Assembly: GCA_025352565.1 (NCBI GenBank)
Contig: JANXTF010000066.1
Location: forward strand, 1 to 64,000
Direction of reading: 5' to 3'
DNA: 64,000 nt
From: Rhodospirillales bacterium
Lineage (GTDB): Bacteria; Pseudomonadota; Alphaproteobacteria; Acetobacterales; Acetobacteraceae
A program made the translations under genes and the position numbers. Shown piece by piece: positions 45,184-54,059 of the stretch. Below the pieces are notes generated by a model. That model was not told where the DNA came from, searched no databases, and saw only the letters and a list, made by a program, of their open reading frames with translations. The number at the start of each line of letters is the position of its first letter. Position 1 is the stretch's first letter.

Positions 45184-45214
45184 GCCACGCGTCCTCTAGC
45201 CAGATTGAGACGAA

Positions 45215-45244
45215 AGCCTAGCATGCCGCATTGCAACAAAACAA
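45215..45244 (-). promoter_or_regulatory. Possible phaR promoter
   Basis: Reading leftwards, TTGTTT (45244-45239), an 18-bp spacer and TAGGCT (45220-45215) form a plausible sigma70-like pair 32 bp ahead of phaR. The spacer includes TTGCAATGCGGCATGC, rich in TGC/GCA half-sites like those bound by PhaR, so autoregulation is conceivable. Confidence 0.35.
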
Positions 45245-45276
45245 ATCGGGAAAGTTGACCGGGGGATGAATGAGCG

Positions 45277-45603
45277 ATGATTCGCCCCTTGCAGGACGGC
45301 GATTGGCGGGACGCGGCGCGCGACTGGATCACGATCTGGCAGAGCGAGTTGGCCGCATTGGCCGAGGACCGCGAAATGCTGGAGACGTGGCAAGGCGCGG
45401 TGGATGGCTGGGCGCGGATGGCCGAGGCGATGATCGCCGCCATCTCGGCGGCACCGGCCGGTGACCGGTTACCCCGGCCCGCTGCGCCGGCGCGGCCCGC
45501 GGCCGCTGCTGCTCCACCTGACGCGCGCGATGCTGAGCTCGCACGCCTCGCCGGACGGATCGCCGAGCTCGAACGCCGGCTTGCCGGCCTGGAACGAGGC
45601 TGA
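45277..45603 (+). CDS. Short PhaE-like/phasin-like protein
   Basis: A 108-residue protein: an N-terminal helix with three Trp (WRDAARDWITIWQSEL...ETWQGAVDGW), a Pro/Ala linker, and a C-terminal coiled coil (ARLAGRIAELERRLAGLERG). Trp-rich N helices and a terminal Leu-zipper are features of PhaE subunits of class III PHA synthases, but those are about three times longer. Located between phaR and the PhaC-like gene, it may be a reduced accessory subunit (inference). It overlaps the PhaC-like frame by up to 143 bp. Confidence 0.65.
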   Translation: MIRPLQDGDWRDAARDWITIWQSELAALAEDREMLETWQGAVDGWARMAEAMIAAISAAPAGDRLPRPAAPARPAAAAAPPDARDAELARLAGRIAELERRLAGLERG

Positions 45604-46573
45604 CCGGGCGCTCCTGGCCGGCATCGCGGCCTATCGGCGGCATCCGTGGCGACGCGCCTTGGCGGACCCTCCGGCGATCTGGACCGAGGGCGGCAGCCGA
45701 ATGCTCGATTACGGCGGCGACGGCCCGGCGGTGCTGTTCGTGCCGAGCCTGGTGAACCGCGCCCATGTGCTCGACCTCGCCGCCGAACGCTCCATGCTGC
45801 GCTGGCTGGCCGCGCACGGGATGCGGGTTCTGCTGCTGGATTGGGGCTGGCCGGGCGAGGTGGAGCGCGGCTTCACGCTCACCGACTACGTCGCCGGGCG
45901 GCTGGAGCGGGCGCTGCTCGCCGCCCCCGGCCCGGTGATTCTGGCGGGTTATTGCATGGGCGGCTTGCTCACGCTGGCGGGGGCGCTGCGGCGGCCTGAG
46001 CGGGTGCGGGCGCTGGCGCTGCTGGCGACGCCGTGGGATTTCCACGCCCAGGGTGCCGAACAGCCGCGCCGGTTGGCGGCCTTGCTGCCCGCGCTCGAAC
46101 CCACGATGGCGACCACGCACAGCCTGCCGATCGACGTGATGCAATCGCTGTTCGCCGCATTGGAGTCGGATGGCGTGGCGTCGAAATACCGTGCGTTCGG
46201 CAAGCTGGATCAGGCGAGCGAGCGGGCGCGGATGTTCGTGGCGTTGGAGGATTGGCTGAACGACGGCGTGCCGCTCGCCGCCCCGGTGGCGCGCGAGTGC
46301 CTCGCCGGGTGGTACGGCGAGAATACGCCGGGCCGGGGAGCATGGCGGATCGCGGGCTGGCCGGTGGAGCCGGAGCGCCTCGACATGCCGTGTTTCGTCG
46401 CGGTCCCGGCGCGCGACCGCATCGTGCCGCCGGAAAGTGCCCGGCCGCTGGCGGCACGGATCGCGGGCGCGGTACTGCATGAGCCCGCGGCCGGGCATAT
46501 CGGGATGGTGGCGGGCTCGACTGGGGAACGGGTGCTGTGGGAGCCGTTCCGGGCGTGGACGGCAAATATATAG
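45461..46573 (+). CDS. PhaC-like alpha/beta hydrolase (class III-type PHA synthase homologue)
   Basis: A protein of up to 370 residues. The lipase-like box is GYCMGG with Cys165 as nucleophile, followed by an Asp in ARDRIVPP and His in AGHIGMVAG: the Cys-Asp-His triad of PHA synthases. RMLDYGG and PVLFVPSLVN match the PhaC N region. Length fits class III/IV PhaC. The 5' end is unclear: GTG 45461, ATG 45530 and TTG 45581 are possible, and the first ~50 residues overlap the PhaE-like gene in another frame and look unconserved. It could be a polymerase or an intracellular hydrolase. Confidence 0.8.
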   Translation: MTGYPGPLRRRGPRPLLLHLTRAMLSSHASPDGSPSSNAGLPAWNEADRALLAGIAAYRRHPWRRALADPPAIWTEGGSRMLDYGGDGPAVLFVPSLVNRAHVLDLAAERSMLRWLAAHGMRVLLLDWGWPGEVERGFTLTDYVAGRLERALLAAPGPVILAGYCMGGLLTLAGALRRPERVRALALLATPWDFHAQGAEQPRRLAALLPALEPTMATTHSLPIDVMQSLFAALESDGVASKYRAFGKLDQASERARMFVALEDWLNDGVPLAAPVARECLAGWYGENTPGRGAWRIAGWPVEPERLDMPCFVAVPARDRIVPPESARPLAARIAGAVLHEPAAGHIGMVAGSTGERVLWEPFRAWTANI

Positions 46574-46582
46574 CGACTCGCC

Positions 46583-46609
46583 GGGAATAAATCCGCGCCC
46601 GCCCCGGTC
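46583..46609 (+). promoter_or_regulatory. Putative ECF-type promoter of the phosphoesterase-sigma operon
   Basis: GGGAATAA (46583-46590), a 16-bp spacer and GTC (46607-46609) resemble the GGAAT-N16-GTC type used by ECF sigma factors. It lies directly ahead of the operon that ends with an ECF sigma/anti-sigma pair, as expected for autoregulation. Confidence 0.5.
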
Positions 46610-46641
46610 ACCACTCCGAACAACCTCCTGGAGTGGTCCAC

Positions 46642-47580
46642 ATGTCCGATACCGAGCACGATCCGAGCCGCCGCCACGCGCTGTCGTGCATGCTCTGGGC
46701 CGGCAGCGCCGTCATCTGGACCGTGTCCGGGGGCATCCCGCGTGGGCGGATGCTGAACCAGGCCGAGGCGGCGACCGCCGCAGGGTTCAACTTCGCGCAG
46801 ATCAGCGACAGTCATATCGGGTTCGCGCGCGACCCCAACATGGACACGCCGGGCACCTTGCAGGCGGCCATCGATCAGGTGCGGGCATCGCCGCTGCGGC
46901 CCGCGATGATCCTGCACACCGGAGATGTGAGCCATCTGTCGAAGCCCTCCGAGTTCGATACGGCGGAGAAGATCAACGCGAGCGGCGGGCTCGATGTGCA
47001 TTACGTGCCGGGCGAGCACGATGTGCTGGTTGAGGAGGGGCGCGGCTTCATCGAGCGGTTCCAGAAGGGCGTGAAGCAGGGTGCGCCGGGCGGCGCCTTC
47101 TACAGCTTCGATCAGGGCGGCGTGCATTTCGTCGGTCTGAACAACGTGGGCAATCTCGCGGCCGGCGGGATGGGCCGGCTGGGCGAGGCGCAGCTCGTCT
47201 GGCTGGAAAAGGACCTCAAGGGCCTCGCGGCCAGCCAGCCGATCGTGGTGTTCGCCCATATCCCGTTGTGGACGGTGTACGCCGAATGGGGCTGGGGCAC
47301 CGAGGACGCCGTGCGCGCGCTGACCGCGCTGAAGCGGTTCGGGTCCGTGACGGTGCTGAACGGGCACATCCATCAGGTGATGCAGAAAGTGGAGGGGCAC
47401 GTCGCGTTCCACACCGCGCGTTCCACCGCGTTCCCGCAGCCGGCGCCGGGCACGGCGCCAAGTGCCGGGCCGATGAAGGTGGAGCCGGGCCGGCTGCGCG
47501 CCATGCTCGGGACGGCAAGCGTGAGCATGGTGCCGACCGGGACAACGCTTGCCATCATCGACACACCGCTGGGGGCATGA
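46642..47580 (+). CDS. Exported metallophosphoesterase
   Basis: A 312-residue calcineurin-like phosphoesterase with a twin-arginine signal (SRRHALSCMLWAGSAVIW). Metal motifs in order: QISDSHIG, LHTGDVSH, VPGEHDVL (Glu in place of the usual Asn of GNHD), FAHIPLW and NGHIHQ. It acts on phosphate esters in the periplasm. First gene of a four-gene operon with a cupredoxin and an ECF sigma/anti-sigma pair. ATG 46642 is used; CTGGAG lies upstream and is also part of an 8-bp inverted repeat (46610-46617/46630-46637). Confidence 0.88.
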   Translation: MSDTEHDPSRRHALSCMLWAGSAVIWTVSGGIPRGRMLNQAEAATAAGFNFAQISDSHIGFARDPNMDTPGTLQAAIDQVRASPLRPAMILHTGDVSHLSKPSEFDTAEKINASGGLDVHYVPGEHDVLVEEGRGFIERFQKGVKQGAPGGAFYSFDQGGVHFVGLNNVGNLAAGGMGRLGEAQLVWLEKDLKGLAASQPIVVFAHIPLWTVYAEWGWGTEDAVRALTALKRFGSVTVLNGHIHQVMQKVEGHVAFHTARSTAFPQPAPGTAPSAGPMKVEPGRLRAMLGTASVSMVPTGTTLAIIDTPLGA

Positions 47581-47915
47581 GAATGCGCCCAGTGACGCGG
47601 CGAGGGGCCGCGGGGCTCCTGGTCAGCCTGTTCGCGCCGGCGGCCTTCGCCGTCGAGGAGAAGACGGCGATGGTGTCGATCGACAACTTCACCTTCAAGC
47701 CGGCGCGGTTGACGGTCGATAAAGGCACGCGTGTCAATTTCGTCAACCATGACGATATCCCCCATCTGGTCGTCGGCTCGACCTCGCCGCCGCTCTTCAA
47801 GTCCGAGGTACTCGACACACATGACAGTTTCGCGCGCGTGTTCGACAAGTCCGGCTCGTACCCCTATTTCTGTTCGCTCCACCCGCACATGCAGGGAGTG
47901 ATCGTGGTGAAATGA
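47577..47915 (+). CDS. Cupredoxin-domain periplasmic copper protein
   Basis: A 112-residue protein: signal peptide 1-25, then a plastocyanin/amicyanin-like domain with the type-1 copper ligands His63, Cys99, His102 and Met105 (DIPHLV, YFCSLHPHMQG). A small electron carrier or copper-sensing component. It overlaps the phosphoesterase gene (ATGA) and the sigma gene (ATGA), so all four are likely co-translated. Confidence 0.9.
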   Translation: MRMRPVTRRGAAGLLVSLFAPAAFAVEEKTAMVSIDNFTFKPARLTVDKGTRVNFVNHDDIPHLVVGSTSPPLFKSEVLDTHDSFARVFDKSGSYPYFCSLHPHMQGVIVVK

Positions 47916-48424
47916 AGCCTGCGGGAGCGCCCGATGCGGATTTCGCCCGCGTGGCCCTGCCGCATCTGGACGCCGCATTCAACCTCGCACGCTGGTTGAT
48001 GCGCGACCCCGTGGCGGCGGAGGACGTGGTACAGGACGCGATGCTGCGCGCGATGCGGTTCTTCTCCGGGTTCCGTGGAGAGAATCCGCGCGCGTGGCTG
48101 CTGCAAATCGTGCGGACCACGGCGTATTCGCGCCTCGCGGGCGTGCGCGACGCGCGCGAGGCGGCGTTCGATCCGGCGGCGGAGCTGGCGGACCCGGCCG
48201 ACACGCCGGAGGTCGTTCTTCAGCGCGTGGAAGGGGAGGCCGTGCTGGCGACCGCGCTGGCGGCGCTGCCGACCGAGCTTCGCGAATGCCTCGTGCTGCG
48301 GGAACTGGAGGAGATGTCCTATCGCGACATCGCGCGCGTGACCGAAGTGCCGATCGGCACCGTGATGTCCCGCCTGTTCCGGGCGCGCGAGGCGCTTTTG
48401 CGGCATGGAAAGACCCTGGCATGA
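47912..48424 (+). CDS. ECF-family RNA polymerase sigma factor
   Basis: A 170-residue ECF sigma factor. Region 2 is around DPVAAEDVVQDAMLRAMRFF; region 4 around LPTELRECLVLRELEEMSYRDIARVTEVPIGTV... (helix-turn-helix). It is coupled to the downstream anti-sigma gene and to the upstream cupredoxin gene. Likely inducing signals are copper, oxidative or phosphate-ester stress, judging from the operon content (inference). Confidence 0.93.
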   Translation: MKPAGAPDADFARVALPHLDAAFNLARWLMRDPVAAEDVVQDAMLRAMRFFSGFRGENPRAWLLQIVRTTAYSRLAGVRDAREAAFDPAAELADPADTPEVVLQRVEGEAVLATALAALPTELRECLVLRELEEMSYRDIARVTEVPIGTVMSRLFRAREALLRHGKTLA

Positions 48425-49155
48425 CGCAATGCTGTCCCGACAAGCGCCTTTTGATCCAGGCGCATCACGACGGTGAGTTGGACGCCGCGGCGTCGGCGGC
48501 CCTGATGGCCCATGTCGCGGAATGCCCTGGGTGTGCCGCGTTGCAGGCCGAACTCGCCGTGCTGTCACGGCGGTTGCGCGCGGAGGTCGTGGCCGAACCG
48601 GCACCCGAGACGTTGCGCCGCAGGCTGACGGCGGCGGCGGCGGTGGGGCGGCCGGCGAACGACACGCGGCGCTTGGCGCGCCCGATCGCCTCGTTCGGTG
48701 TCGGCGCCCTGCTGGCAGCCAGCCTGGTGCTTGTACTGATGCCGGGGCGCGAGGCGCCGATGGATGAGTTGGTCGCGGGCCATGTGCGCGCGTTGCAGCC
48801 GGGGCACCTGACGGACGTGCTCTCGACCGACCAGCACACGGTGAAACCGTGGTTCGATGGCAGGCTCGATTTCGCGCCGCCGGTCAAGGATCTGGCCGCG
48901 CAAGGCTTCCCGCTGGTGGGCGGGCGGCTCGATTATATCGGCAACCGGGCGGTCGCGGCTTTGGTGTATCGCCGCGACCGGCACCCGATCGACCTGTTCG
49001 TCTGGCCAGGCACCGAGCCCGGGCCGGGTGCCCGCGTGCGGCAGGGCTACAATGTGGAGGGCTGGACCGAGGGCGGCATGGTGTTCCGTGCGGTGTCGGA
49101 CCTCGACGCGGCCGACCTCGCGGCGTTCGGGCGCATGTGGCGGGCGCTCCCCTGA
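48421..49155 (+). CDS. Anti-sigma factor with zinc-binding motif
   Basis: A 244-residue membrane anti-sigma factor. N domain: His31-x3-Cys35-x2-Cys38 in HVAECPGC (ZAS motif), with an additional Cys pair at residues 4-5. One TM helix at about 89-107, then a periplasmic domain (VKPWFDGRLDFAPPVKDLAA, NVEGWTEGGMVFRAVSDLD). It should hold the ECF factor at the membrane. It overlaps the sigma gene by four bases (ATGA). A tandem repeat follows directly after its stop. Confidence 0.9.
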   Translation: MTQCCPDKRLLIQAHHDGELDAAASAALMAHVAECPGCAALQAELAVLSRRLRAEVVAEPAPETLRRRLTAAAAVGRPANDTRRLARPIASFGVGALLAASLVLVLMPGREAPMDELVAGHVRALQPGHLTDVLSTDQHTVKPWFDGRLDFAPPVKDLAAQGFPLVGGRLDYIGNRAVAALVYRRDRHPIDLFVWPGTEPGPGARVRQGYNVEGWTEGGMVFRAVSDLDAADLAAFGRMWRALP

Positions 49156-49156
49156 G

Positions 49157-49198
49157 CGGGCAAGCCTGAACGGGCAAGCCTGAACGGGCAAGCCTGAA
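49157..49198. repeat. 14-bp tandem repeat after the anti-sigma gene
   Basis: Three perfect copies of CGGGCAAGCCTGAA follow the anti-sigma stop codon, with a degenerate fourth copy up to about 49211. Each unit carries a TGA. Nothing else is apparent in the 120-bp gap to the thiolase start. Confidence 0.85.
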
Positions 49199-49275
49199 CA
49201 GGCAGTCTTGGAATCGCTCCGTCGATGCAGCAAACTGCGATGAGCAGCGGGCGATCGACCCGCATGGAGAGCCAG

Positions 49276-50448
49276 ATGGAAGATATCGTCATCGTTGCCG
49301 CCGCGCGTACGCCGGTGGGCAGCTTCAACGGCGCGTTCGCAAGCGTGCCCGCCCATGTGCTGGGGGCCGCCGCGATCCAGGAGGCGATCTCGCGCGCCAA
49401 GATGGAGGCGGGCGACGTCGATGAGGTCATTCTCGGCCAGGTTCTGACGGCGGGCCAAGGTCAGAACCCGGCACGCCAGGCGGCACGGGCGGCGGGCGTG
49501 CCGGACAGCAAGACCGCGTTCGGCATCAATCAGGTCTGCGGCTCGGGCCTGCGCGCGGTGGCGCTGGCGGCATTGCAGATCCGGGGCGGCGAGTGCGGTG
49601 TGGTGATCGCGGGCGGCCAGGAGAGCATGAGCCAGTCGCAGCACGCGGCCTATCTGCGCCAGGGCACCAAGATGGGCGACCTCGGCCTGATCGACACCAT
49701 GATAAAGGACGGGCTGTGGGATGCCTTCAATGGCTACCACATGGGCACCACGGCCGAGAACGTGGCCAAGGCATTCCAGATCACCCGCGAACAGCAGGAC
49801 GCTCTGGCGCTCGGCTCGCAGCAGAAGGCGAGCGCGGCACAGAAGGCCGGCCGCTTCAAGGACGAGATCGTCGCGGTGACCATCAAGGGCCGCAAGGCGG
49901 ATGTCGTGGTGGCCGACGACGAATATATCCGCCACGATTCCTCGGCCGAAACCATGGCGCGGCTGCGCCCGGCCTTCAGCAAGGATGGCACGGTGACGGC
50001 GGGCAACGCCTCGGGCCTGAACGACGGGGCGTGCGCGCTGGTGGTGATGTCGGGGTCGGAGGCGGCGCGCCGGGGGCTCACGCCGCTCGCCCGGATCGCC
50101 TCGTTCGCGACCGTGGGCGTCGATCCGGCGGTGATGGGCACGGGGCCGATCCCGTCGAGCCGCAAGGCGCTGGAGCGGGCGGGCTGGAAGCCGGGCGATC
50201 TCGACCTGATCGAGGCCAACGAGGCCTTCGCCGCCCAGGCCTGCGCGGTGAACAAGGATATGGGCTGGGACCCTGCGCGGGTGAACGTGAACGGCGGCGC
50301 GATCGCCATCGGCCACCCGATCGGCGCCTCGGGCGCCCGCGTGCTCATCACGTTGCTGTTCGAGATGGCCAGGCGCGACGCTCATAAGGGCCTGGCGACG
50401 TTGTGCATCGGCGGCGGCATGGGTGTGGCCATGTGCGTCGAGAGGTAG
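49276..50448 (+). CDS. phaA: Acetyl-CoA C-acetyltransferase
   Basis: A 390-residue biosynthetic thiolase with the full active site: Cys in INQVCGSGLRAV (about residue 88), His in AIGHPIGASGA and Cys in CIGGGMGVAMC. It condenses two acetyl-CoA to acetoacetyl-CoA for PHA synthesis or degrades it. The phaA name rests on its closeness to phaR and a PhaC-like gene; atoB is an equally acceptable name. ATG 49276 has GGAGAG just upstream; 17 further codons are open ahead of it. Confidence 0.92.
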   Translation: MEDIVIVAAARTPVGSFNGAFASVPAHVLGAAAIQEAISRAKMEAGDVDEVILGQVLTAGQGQNPARQAARAAGVPDSKTAFGINQVCGSGLRAVALAALQIRGGECGVVIAGGQESMSQSQHAAYLRQGTKMGDLGLIDTMIKDGLWDAFNGYHMGTTAENVAKAFQITREQQDALALGSQQKASAAQKAGRFKDEIVAVTIKGRKADVVVADDEYIRHDSSAETMARLRPAFSKDGTVTAGNASGLNDGACALVVMSGSEAARRGLTPLARIASFATVGVDPAVMGTGPIPSSRKALERAGWKPGDLDLIEANEAFAAQACAVNKDMGWDPARVNVNGGAIAIGHPIGASGARVLITLLFEMARRDAHKGLATLCIGGGMGVAMCVER

Positions 50449-50476
50449 CACCGCGAACCTCGATGGGATTTGCCGC

Positions 50477-53400
50477 GTGACCGAGGACTCGATCGCCGAT
50501 CTGCTGCCTGAGGGCGGGGAGTCCGCATTTTTGCGCGGCCTCCTCGCGTCTTCGGACGACTGCGTCAAGGTGCTCGATCTCGACGGCAATCTCGTCTTCA
50601 TGAGCGCGCGGGGCCAGCGCGTGATGGAAGTCCCGGATTTCGGCGCCATTCGGGGCTGTCCGTGGCCGGGTTTCTGGCACGGTCAAGGCAATACCGACGC
50701 CACGGCTGCCATCGCCACCGCTCGCGGTGGCGGCTCCGCGCGATTCCAGGGCTTCGCGACGACGCTGGCGGGCACCCCGAGATGGTGGGACGTTACCGTC
50801 ACCCCGATTTTGGGCGCGGACGGGCGCCCGGAAAAATTGCTGTCGATCTCGCGCGACATCAGCGCCATCCACCACGCGGACATTTTGCTGCGCGACGCGC
50901 AGAGGCTGAACACGCTGATCCTGTCGTCCAGTCGCGACTGCATCGTGGTGCTCGACCTGGAGGGGACCACCTTGTTCGTGAGCCCCGGCGGCATCGAGGC
51001 CATGGAAATCTCCGACGTCTCGGCGATCATCGGGCTGTCCTGGCTGCGGGTGTGGAAAGACGCTGACAACCACGCGGCCCGCGCGGCGGTCGCCCAGGCG
51101 GGGAGCGGCGGCATCGGGCGCTTTCAGGGTTTTTGCCCGACCCACAAGGGCACGCCGAAATGGTGGGACGTGGTGATTTCCGCGTTGCCAGGGCCCGATG
51201 GCGCTCCGGAGCGCCTGGTCGCCATCGGGCGGGATTTCACCGAACAGAAGCACGTGACCGATGCCCTGCACGACGCCGAGGCGCGTCTTCGTCTGGCGCA
51301 GGAGATCGCCGGCATCGGCACCTTCGAGACGTTCGTCGAAACCGACGATTTCGTCGCCTCGGATCAGTTTTTCCGAATCTACGGCCTCGTGCCGGCCGGG
51401 CGCGCTCCGACCTCGATCATCACCGACCTTGTGCTTCCGGAGGACCGGAACACCTTGTCCACGGCGGCCATCAGGCGCGCCGGTATGACGCTGGCGTCAA
51501 GTGACTACCGGATACGGCGTGCGGACACGGGGGAGGTGCGCTGGATCGAGCGGCAGGCGGATTTCGTGGCGGGCGACGAAGGCCATCCGCCTCGCCTGCT
51601 CGGCATCGCCCGCGACGTGACGGCGCGCAAGCGGTGGGAACTGCGTCAGGCTGCCCTGCTCGAACTCGGCGACATGCTGCGCGACCGGCGCGAGACCGCC
51701 GACATCGTGGCGGGCGCGGCGGAGATCCTCGGTCGCGCCCTGAACGTGGCCCGAGCCGGCTATGGCCGGGTCGATGCGACCGGGCGCACCGTGTTCATCG
51801 AGCGGGATTGGTGCGCCTCCGTCGCCAGCGTCGCCGGTCTGCACGATTTCAATGATTACGGCACTTTCCTGCTCGATTTGCTGCGCGGCGACACCTTGAG
51901 GATCGGCGACACCCGTCAGGATGCCCGCACGCGGCCAGGCGTCGATCGTCTTCTCGCGTTGCAAATCACCGCCCTGCTGATCGTGCCTCTGATGCGGCAG
52001 GGCGTGTTGGTCGCCATCCTGTTCGCCCATGATACCGCCAGCCGAAGATGGACCGACGAAGAGACCGATTTCGCGCTGACCGTGGCGGACCGTGTCTGGG
52101 CGGCGATGGCGCAGGCTGACGCCGAGGCCGAACTGCGCCGCATGAACGAGGGGCTGGAGGCGCTGGTAACCGCCCGAACCCGCGAGCGCGATCAAGCCTG
52201 GAAAAACGCGCAGGACCTGCAACTGGTGCTGGAATTCTCAGGCGTGATCCGCGCGGTTAACGAGGCTTGGACCGCGATCCTCGGCTGGCGGGCGGAGGAG
52301 GTCGTCGGGTGCCAGTTGATCGGCTTCGTGCATCCTGACGATCATGCGCGCACCCGCGATTCCTTGGAGATGGCCGCGTTGGCCGAAATGCCGACGGTCG
52401 AGAATCGCTGTCGGCACAAGGACGGGACTTATCGTTGGTTCTCCTGGGTCGCGGCTCCGGCGGAGACCCTCATCTATGCGTCCGGCCGCCATGTGACGGA
52501 GGAACGCGCGGCGGCCGAGGCGCTGCACCTGGCGCAGTCACGCATCCGCTCGGTGTTCGAGACCACCTTCCAGTTCCAGGGTTTCCTCGACGCCGACGGC
52601 ATCATGCTCGATGCGAACCCGGCCTCGCTGGGCGCGATCGGATGTTCGCTCGCCGATGTGGCGGGCAAGCCTTTATGGAACACGCCGTGGTTCACCGCGA
52701 CGCCGGGCATGGCGCGCAAGGTGAAAGCCGGCATCGCGGCCGCCAGGTCAGGCCAGGTGGTGCGCGAGGAAATCACGATAAATCTGCCCGATGGCCGGCG
52801 CTCGTTCGATTTCTCCATGCGCCCGGTGCGAGATCCATCGGGCAAGGTCGTGGCGATCGTGCCGGAAGGGATGGAAACCACCGAGCGGCGGCGCGCGGAG
52901 GAGGCGTTGCGGCAATCGCAAAAGATGGAGGCGGTGGGCCAGCTGACCGGCGGTCTGGCGCATGATTTCAACAATCTGCTGACCGGGATGACGGGTAGCC
53001 TCGAACTCATGCGGACCCGCATGCAGCAGGGCAGGATCGGCGAAGTCGATCGCTACATCTCCGCCGCTCAAGGTGCCGCTAAGCGGGCGGCGGCGTTGAC
53101 CCACCGCCTGCTGGCCTTCTCGCGGCGCCAGACGCTCGACCCCCGGCCGACCGACGTAAACCAGTTGGTCGCCGGCATGGAGGAGCTGATCCGCCGCACC
53201 ATGGGGCCGGCCATCACGACCGAGGTGGTCACCGCCGTCGGGTTGTGGACCACGTTGGTCGATCCTGGGCAGCTCGAGAACGCGCTGTTGAACCTGTGCA
53301 TCAATGCCCGCGACGCGATGCAGGTGGGCGGCCGGCTCACCATCGAGACCACCAACAGGTGGCTGGACGAGGAAGCAGCCCTGGAGCGGGAACTGCCAGC

Positions 53401-54055
53401 GGGACAGTACCTCTCGCTCTGCGTGACCGATACCGGCACCGGCATGACCTCGGAGGTCGTCAAACGCGCCTTCGACCCGTTCTTCACCACCAAACCCTTG
53501 GGCGACGGCACCGGGCTCGGGCTGTCGATGGTGTATGGCTTCGCGCGCCAGTCCGGCGGCCAGGCGCGTATCTATTCCGAACTCGGTCTCGGCACGACGA
53601 TGTGCCTCTATTTGCCCCGATCCCTCGCCGGGCCAGCCGTGGCGGAGGCATCCTCCCAGCAGGCGGAGGTGCCGCCCGCCGAGCAGGGCGAGACGGTGCT
53701 GGTGGTCGATGACGAGGCGACGATACGGATGCTGGTGGCTGAGGTGCTGATCGACCTCGGCTATACCGTCATCGAGGCGTCCGACGGCGCTGGCGCGATC
53801 CGCGTGCTGGAATCCGACGCCCGGCTCGACCTGCTGGTCACCGATGTGGGCCTCTCCGGCGGCATCAACGGCCGGCAGGTGGCAGATGCGGCGCGGGCCT
53901 TGCGCCCGGCCCTGAAGGTGCTGTTCATCACCGGCTACGCGGAGAATGCCGTGCTGGGCAACGGCACGCTGGAGCCGGGGATGGAGGTGCTGACCAAGCC
54001 CTTCGGCCTCAAGACGTTCGCCAACCGGGTGCAGGACATGATCGCGCGAAGCTGA
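50477..54055 (+). CDS. Multi-PAS/GAF hybrid sensor histidine kinase with receiver domain
   Basis: A 1192-residue cytoplasmic kinase without TM segments. Order: PAS (about 20-130), PAS (about 150-260), PAS (about 270-395), GAF (about 400-560), PAS (about 580-700), PAS (about 705-820), HisKA with phospho-His near 829 in GLAHDFNNLLTG, HATPase (NARDAM, DTGTGM, GTGLGLSMVYGF), and a receiver with phospho-acceptor Asp near 1123 in LLVTDVGLS. PAS1 and PAS2 share the internal motif P(R/K)WWDV and look like a duplication. It is an orphan kinase: no separate regulator is next to it. GTG 50477 is used. Confidence 0.9.
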   Translation: MTEDSIADLLPEGGESAFLRGLLASSDDCVKVLDLDGNLVFMSARGQRVMEVPDFGAIRGCPWPGFWHGQGNTDATAAIATARGGGSARFQGFATTLAGTPRWWDVTVTPILGADGRPEKLLSISRDISAIHHADILLRDAQRLNTLILSSSRDCIVVLDLEGTTLFVSPGGIEAMEISDVSAIIGLSWLRVWKDADNHAARAAVAQAGSGGIGRFQGFCPTHKGTPKWWDVVISALPGPDGAPERLVAIGRDFTEQKHVTDALHDAEARLRLAQEIAGIGTFETFVETDDFVASDQFFRIYGLVPAGRAPTSIITDLVLPEDRNTLSTAAIRRAGMTLASSDYRIRRADTGEVRWIERQADFVAGDEGHPPRLLGIARDVTARKRWELRQAALLELGDMLRDRRETADIVAGAAEILGRALNVARAGYGRVDATGRTVFIERDWCASVASVAGLHDFNDYGTFLLDLLRGDTLRIGDTRQDARTRPGVDRLLALQITALLIVPLMRQGVLVAILFAHDTASRRWTDEETDFALTVADRVWAAMAQADAEAELRRMNEGLEALVTARTRERDQAWKNAQDLQLVLEFSGVIRAVNEAWTAILGWRAEEVVGCQLIGFVHPDDHARTRDSLEMAALAEMPTVENRCRHKDGTYRWFSWVAAPAETLIYASGRHVTEERAAAEALHLAQSRIRSVFETTFQFQGFLDADGIMLDANPASLGAIGCSLADVAGKPLWNTPWFTATPGMARKVKAGIAAARSGQVVREEITINLPDGRRSFDFSMRPVRDPSGKVVAIVPEGMETTERRRAEEALRQSQKMEAVGQLTGGLAHDFNNLLTGMTGSLELMRTRMQQGRIGEVDRYISAAQGAAKRAAALTHRLLAFSRRQTLDPRPTDVNQLVAGMEELIRRTMGPAITTEVVTAVGLWTTLVDPGQLENALLNLCINARDAMQVGGRLTIETTNRWLDEEAALERELPAGQYLSLCVTDTGTGMTSEVVKRAFDPFFTTKPLGDGTGLGLSMVYGFARQSGGQARIYSELGLGTTMCLYLPRSLAGPAVAEASSQQAEVPPAEQGETVLVVDDEATIRMLVAEVLIDLGYTVIEASDGAGAIRVLESDARLDLLVTDVGLSGGINGRQVADAARALRPALKVLFITGYAENAVLGNGTLEPGMEVLTKPFGLKTFANRVQDMIARS

Positions 54056-54059
54056 TGCG

